A stretch of DNA of 64,000 bases, taken from NCBI GenBank assembly GCA_026874595.1, contig CM049318.1, positions 259,241-323,240 on the forward strand, in the 5' to 3' direction. The DNA comes from Sipunculus nudus. Taxonomy: Eukaryota > Annelida > Sipuncula > Golfingiida > Sipunculidae. The translations under genes and the position numbers were made by a program. Positions 59,601 to 64,000 of this stretch are shown here, in pieces (position 1 is the first letter of the stretch; each line of letters starts with the position of its first letter). The notes beneath the pieces are model-generated. The model was not told where the DNA came from. It did not search any database and saw only the letters and a program-made list of their open reading frames with translations.

Positions 59601-62600
59601 GTAGGCTTAAACGAGCTGCTTGGTAAAATATGAGATGGAAATTCGAACTTCGTATATACAACTGTTTATACGCATATTATACATCAATGCCTCCGAAAAG
59701 AGCTGTTCTTGTCAAAATGGCAGAATCAACCGAAACTCCGCATATCAGGCCAGTAGGCCAAAACAAGCTGCTTGGTAAAGTATTAGATCGAAATTCGACC
59801 TTCGTATATACAGCTGATAATACGCATATAATACATTCATTCTGCCGAAAAGAGATGTTCGGGTCAACATGGCAGAATCAACTGAAACTCCGCATATCAG
59901 GCAAGTAGGTCAAAACAAGCTGCTTGGTAAAATACGAGATCGAAATTCGAACTTCGTAAATATACCTGTTTATGCGCATACTATACATCAATGCGGCCGA
60001 AAAGGGCTGTTCGGGTCAACATTACAGAATCAACTAAAACTCCGCATTTCAGGCAAGTAGGACAAAACACGCTGCTTGGTAAAATATGAGATCGAAATTC
60101 GACCTTCATACATTCACCTGATTTTACGCATATTATACATGCATGTTGCCGAAAAGAGCTGTTCGGGTCAACATTGCAGGGTCAACTGAAACTCCGCATA
60201 TCGGACCAATAGGCCAAAACAAGCTGCTTGGTAAAATAGGAGATCGAAATTCGAACTTCGTATATACACCTGTTTATACGCATATTATCCATCAATGCGG
60301 CCGAAAAGAACTTTTCGTTTCAACATGGCAGAATTAACTAAAACTCCGGATATCAGGCGAGTAGGCCAAAACACGCTGCTTGGAAAAATATAGGATCGAA
60401 ATTCGAACTTCCTATATACACCAGCTTATACGCAGAATATAATTCAATGCTGCCGAAAAGAACTGTTTGGGTCAACATGCAGAATCACCTGAAACTCCGC
60501 ATATCAGGCATTAGGCAAAAACACGCTGCTTGGTAAAATATGAGATCGAAATTCGACCTTCGTATATTCACCTGTTAATACGCATGTTATACATTCATGC
60601 TGCGGAAAAGAGCTTTTCAGGTCAAAATTGCAGAATCAACTGAAATTCCGCATATCAGGCCAAAAGGCCAGAACAAGCTGCTTGGTAAAATATGAGATGG
60701 AAATTTAAACTTCGTATATACACCTGTTATACGCATATTATACATCAATGCTGCCGAAAAGAGCTGTTCGGGTCAACATTGCAGAATCAGCTGAAACTCC
60801 GAATATCAGACTTGTAGACTTAAACAAGCTGCTTGGTAAAATATGAGATTGAAATACGAACTTCGTATATACACCAGTTCATAAAATATAATACATCAAT
60901 GCGGCCGAAAAGAGCTGTTCGGGACAACATTACAGAATCAACTAAAACTCCGCATTTCAGGCCAGTAGGCCAAAACACGCTGCTTGGTAAAAAATGAGAT
61001 CGAAATTTAAACTTCGTATATACACCTGTTTATACGCATATTATTCATCAATGCAGCCGAAAAGAGCTGTGCCGATCATTATGGCAGAATCAACTGAATC
61101 TCCGCATATCAGGCCAAAAGGCCAAAACACGCCGCTTGGAAAAATATGATATCGAAATTCAAACTTCGTATATACACCTTTTTATACGCATATTATACAT
61201 TCATGCTGCCGAAAAGAGCTGTTCGGGTCGAAATTGCAGAATCAACTGAAACTCCGCATATCAGGCCAGTAGGCCAAAACAAATTGCTTGGTAAAATATG
61301 AGATGGAAAATTAAACTTGGTATATATAACTGTTTATACGCATATTATACATCAATGCGTCCGAAAAGAGCTGTTCTTGTCAAAATTGCAGAATCAACCG
61401 AAACTCCGCATATCAGGCCAGTAGGCCAAAACAAGCTGCTTGGTAAAATATGAGATCGAAATTCGACCTTCGTATATACACCTGATAATACGCATATTAT
61501 ACATTCATTCTGCCGAAAAGAGATGTTCGGATCAACATTGCAGAATCAACTGAACCTCCGCATATGAGGCCAGAAGGCCAAAACAAGCTGCTTGGTAAAA
61601 TAGGAGATCGAAATTCGAACTTCGTATATACACCTGTTTATATGCATATTATCCATCAATGCGGCCGAAAAGAACTGGTCGTTTCAACATGGCAGAATTA
61701 ACTAAAACTCCGCATATCAGGCGAGTAGGCCAAAACACGCTGCTTGGAAAAATATAGGATCGAAATTCGAACTTCCTATATACACCAGCTTATACGCAGA
61801 ATATAATTCAATGCTGCCGAAAAGAACTGTTTGGGTCAACATGCAGAATCACCTGAAACTCCGCATATCAGGCATTAGGCAAAAACACGCTGCTTGGTAA
61901 AATATGAGATCGAAATTCGACCTTCGTATATACACCTGTTAATACGCATGTTATACATTCATGCTGCGGAAAAGAGCTTTTCAGGTCAAAATTGCAGAAT
62001 CAACTGAACCTCCGCATATGAGGCCAGAAGGCCAAAACAAGCTGCTTGGTAAAATATGAGATCGAAATTCGAACTTCGTATATACATCTGTTTACACACA
62101 TATTATCCATCAATGCGGCTGATAAGAGCTGTTCCGGTCCACATGGCAGAATCAACTGAAACTCCGCATATCCGGCCAGTAAACCAACACACTCTGCTTG
62201 GTAAAATATGAGATCGAAATTCGACCTTCATACATACACCTGATAATACGTATATTATACATTCATGTTGCCGAAAAGAGCTGTTTGATTCAACATTGCA
62301 GGGTCAACTGAAACTACGCATATCGTACCAATAGGCCAAACAAGCTGCTTGGTAAAATATGAGATCGAAATTCGACCTTCGTATATACACCTGATAATAC
62401 GCATATTATTCATTCATTCTGCCGAAAAGAGATGTTCGGGTCAATATGGCAGAACCAACTGAAACTCCGCATATCAGGCCAGTAGGCCAAAACAAGCTGC
62501 TTGGTAAAATATGAGATCGAAATTCGAACTTCGTAAATATACCTGATAATAAGTATATTATACATTCATGTTGCCGAAAAGAAATGTTCGAGTCAACATT

Positions 62601-64000
62601 GCAGGGTCAACTGAAACTACGCATATCGGACCAATAGGCCAAAACAAGCTGCTTGGTAAAATATGAGATCGAAATTCGAACTTCCTATATACACCAGCTT
62701 ATACGCAGAATATAATTCAATGCGGCCGAAAAGAACTGTCTGGGTCAACATGCAGAATCACCTGAAACTCCGCATATCAGCCAGTAGGCCAAAACAAGCT
62801 GCTTGGTAAAGTATTAGATCGAAATTCGACCGTCTTATATACAGCTGATAATACGCATATAATACATTCATTCTGCCGAAAAGAGATGTTCGGGTCAACA
62901 TGGCATCAACTGAAACTCCGCATATCAGGCAAGTAGGCCAAAACAAGCTGCTTGGTAAAATACGAGATCGAAATTCGAACTTCGTAAATATACCTGTTTA
63001 TACGCATACTATACATCAATGCGGCCGAAAAGAGCTGTTCTGGTCAACATTACAGAATCAACTAAAACTCCGCATTTCATGCAAGTAGGACAAAACACGC
63101 TGCTTGGTAAAATATGAGATCGAAATTCGACCTTCATACATTCACCTGATTTTACGCATATTATACATGCATGTTGCCGAAAAGAGCTGTTCGGGTCAAC
63201 ATTGCAGGGTCAACTGAAACTCCGCATATCGGACCAATAGGCCAAAACAAGCTGCTTGGTAAAATATGAGATCGAAATTCGAACTTCCTATATACACCAG
63301 CTTATACGCATAATATAATTCAATGCGGCCGAAAAGAACTGTTTGGGTCAACATGCAGAATCATCTGAAACTCCGCATATCAGGCATTAGGCAAAAACAC
63401 GCTGCTTGGTAAAATATGAGATCGAAATTCGACCTTCGTATATACACCTGTTAATACGCATGTTATACATTCATGCTGCGGAAAAGAGCTTTTCGGGTCA
63501 AAATCGCAGAATCAGCTGAAACTCCGCATTTCAGGCCAGTAGGCCAGAACAAGCTGCTTGGTAAAATATGAGATGGAAATTTAAACTTCGTATATACACC
63601 TGTTTATACGCATATTATACATCAATGCAGCCGAAAAGAGCTGTGCCGATCATTATTGCAGAATCAACTGAATCTCCGCATATCAGGCCAAAAGGCCAAA
63701 ACACGCCGCTTGGAAAAATATGATATCGAAATTCGAAATTCGTATATACACCTTTTTATACGCATATTATACATTCATGCTGCCGAAAAGGGCTGTTCGG
63801 GTCAACATTGCAGAATCAGCTGAAACTCCGAATATCAGACCAGCAGGCTTAAACGAGCTGCTTGGTAAAATATGAGATGGAAATTCGAACTTCGTATATA
63901 CAACTGTTTATACGCATATTATACATCAATGCCTCCGAAAAGAGCTGTTCTTGTCAAAATGGCAGAATCAACCGAAACTCCCCATATCAGGCCAGTAGGC
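44672..64000. repeat. 152-bp satellite array
   Basis: Monomers of ~152 bp (GCTGCTTGGTAAAATATGAG, GATCGAAATTCGAACTTCGT, CGCATATTATACAT, TGCCGAAAAGAGCTGTTCGG, CTGAAACTCCGCATATCAGG), about 127 copies to the window edge. Monomer types recur in blocks with periods of 910 bp (45,285/46,195) and larger multiples (1,972; 2,882; 4,242; 4,394; 9,248 bp), i.e. nested higher-order repeats. Because 152 is not a multiple of three, open frames stop at 60-110 codons; none is a gene. Confidence 0.97.

Noticed and set aside
44859-63088. Many 60-106-codon frames (MAESTETPHIR, MLPKRAVRV, MFWPTCLICG types)
   Set aside because: They are 152-bp satellite monomers read for one or two units; the monomer length is not a multiple of three and the frames stop at the next unit.

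Overview
This is eukaryotic DNA, AT-rich and without operons, ribosome-binding sites or any recognisable RNA gene. CCCTAA/TTAGGG telomere-type repeats, GT-AG introns, very short exons and kilobases of satellite point to a metazoan. Two fragments (about 9.74 and 10.19 kb) resemble a short interspersed element I remember from bivalve molluscs, so a mollusc is my best guess, held loosely. The setting looks like subtelomeric or other satellite-rich heterochromatin.

Left part (1-19.4 kb, minus strand): one large intron-rich gene can be assembled from splice signals. Its 3' half (exons 1994-2883, 1159-1419, 676-822, 334-387) encodes two short C2H2-like zinc fingers and a tyrosine-recombinase domain of the Crypton/DUF3504 type, with the Arg, Lys, Arg, His and Tyr positions present. 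Upstream lies a chain of micro-exons, nearly all phase 1-1 (two bases + whole codons + one base), encoding short acidic Ser/Glu/Asp segments. Two groups sit in tandem genomic repeats: seven copies at 12.18-17.03 kb (unit about 0.75-0.8 kb) and eight at 4.63-9.07 kb (unit 652 bp, alternating as a 1,304-bp dimer). The phase runs unbroken from a putative start exon near 18.05 or 18.3 kb into the zinc-finger exon. The spliced product would be roughly 800 residues. The introns carry (TA)n runs, a 51-bp minisatellite and a dispersed GTTTAGGACCATAAC motif.

Middle part (19.8-36.1 kb): a 169-bp satellite. From about 22.05 to 34.93 kb it is organised into four nearly identical 3,214-bp higher-order units, each carrying a ~1.05-kb less AT-rich non-satellite module with two E2F-like sites and a three-copy telomere-repeat seed. 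A possible RING-like exon lies at 36.78-36.99 kb (plus strand). An 18-bp minisatellite fills 38.17-39.93 kb. A 365-bp tandem pair, a ~237-bp tandem pair, a displaced ~550-bp copy of the 169-bp satellite (42.1-42.66 kb) and AAGCTTAAGTTGA-type repeats follow.

Right part (44.19-64 kb): about 480 bp of (CCCTAA)n directly joined to a 152-bp satellite that runs to the window end (about 127 monomers) with several higher-order periods. No protein-coding gene is supported there.

All gene structure here comes from reading splice sites and frames by eye; no transcript, alignment or database search was available.
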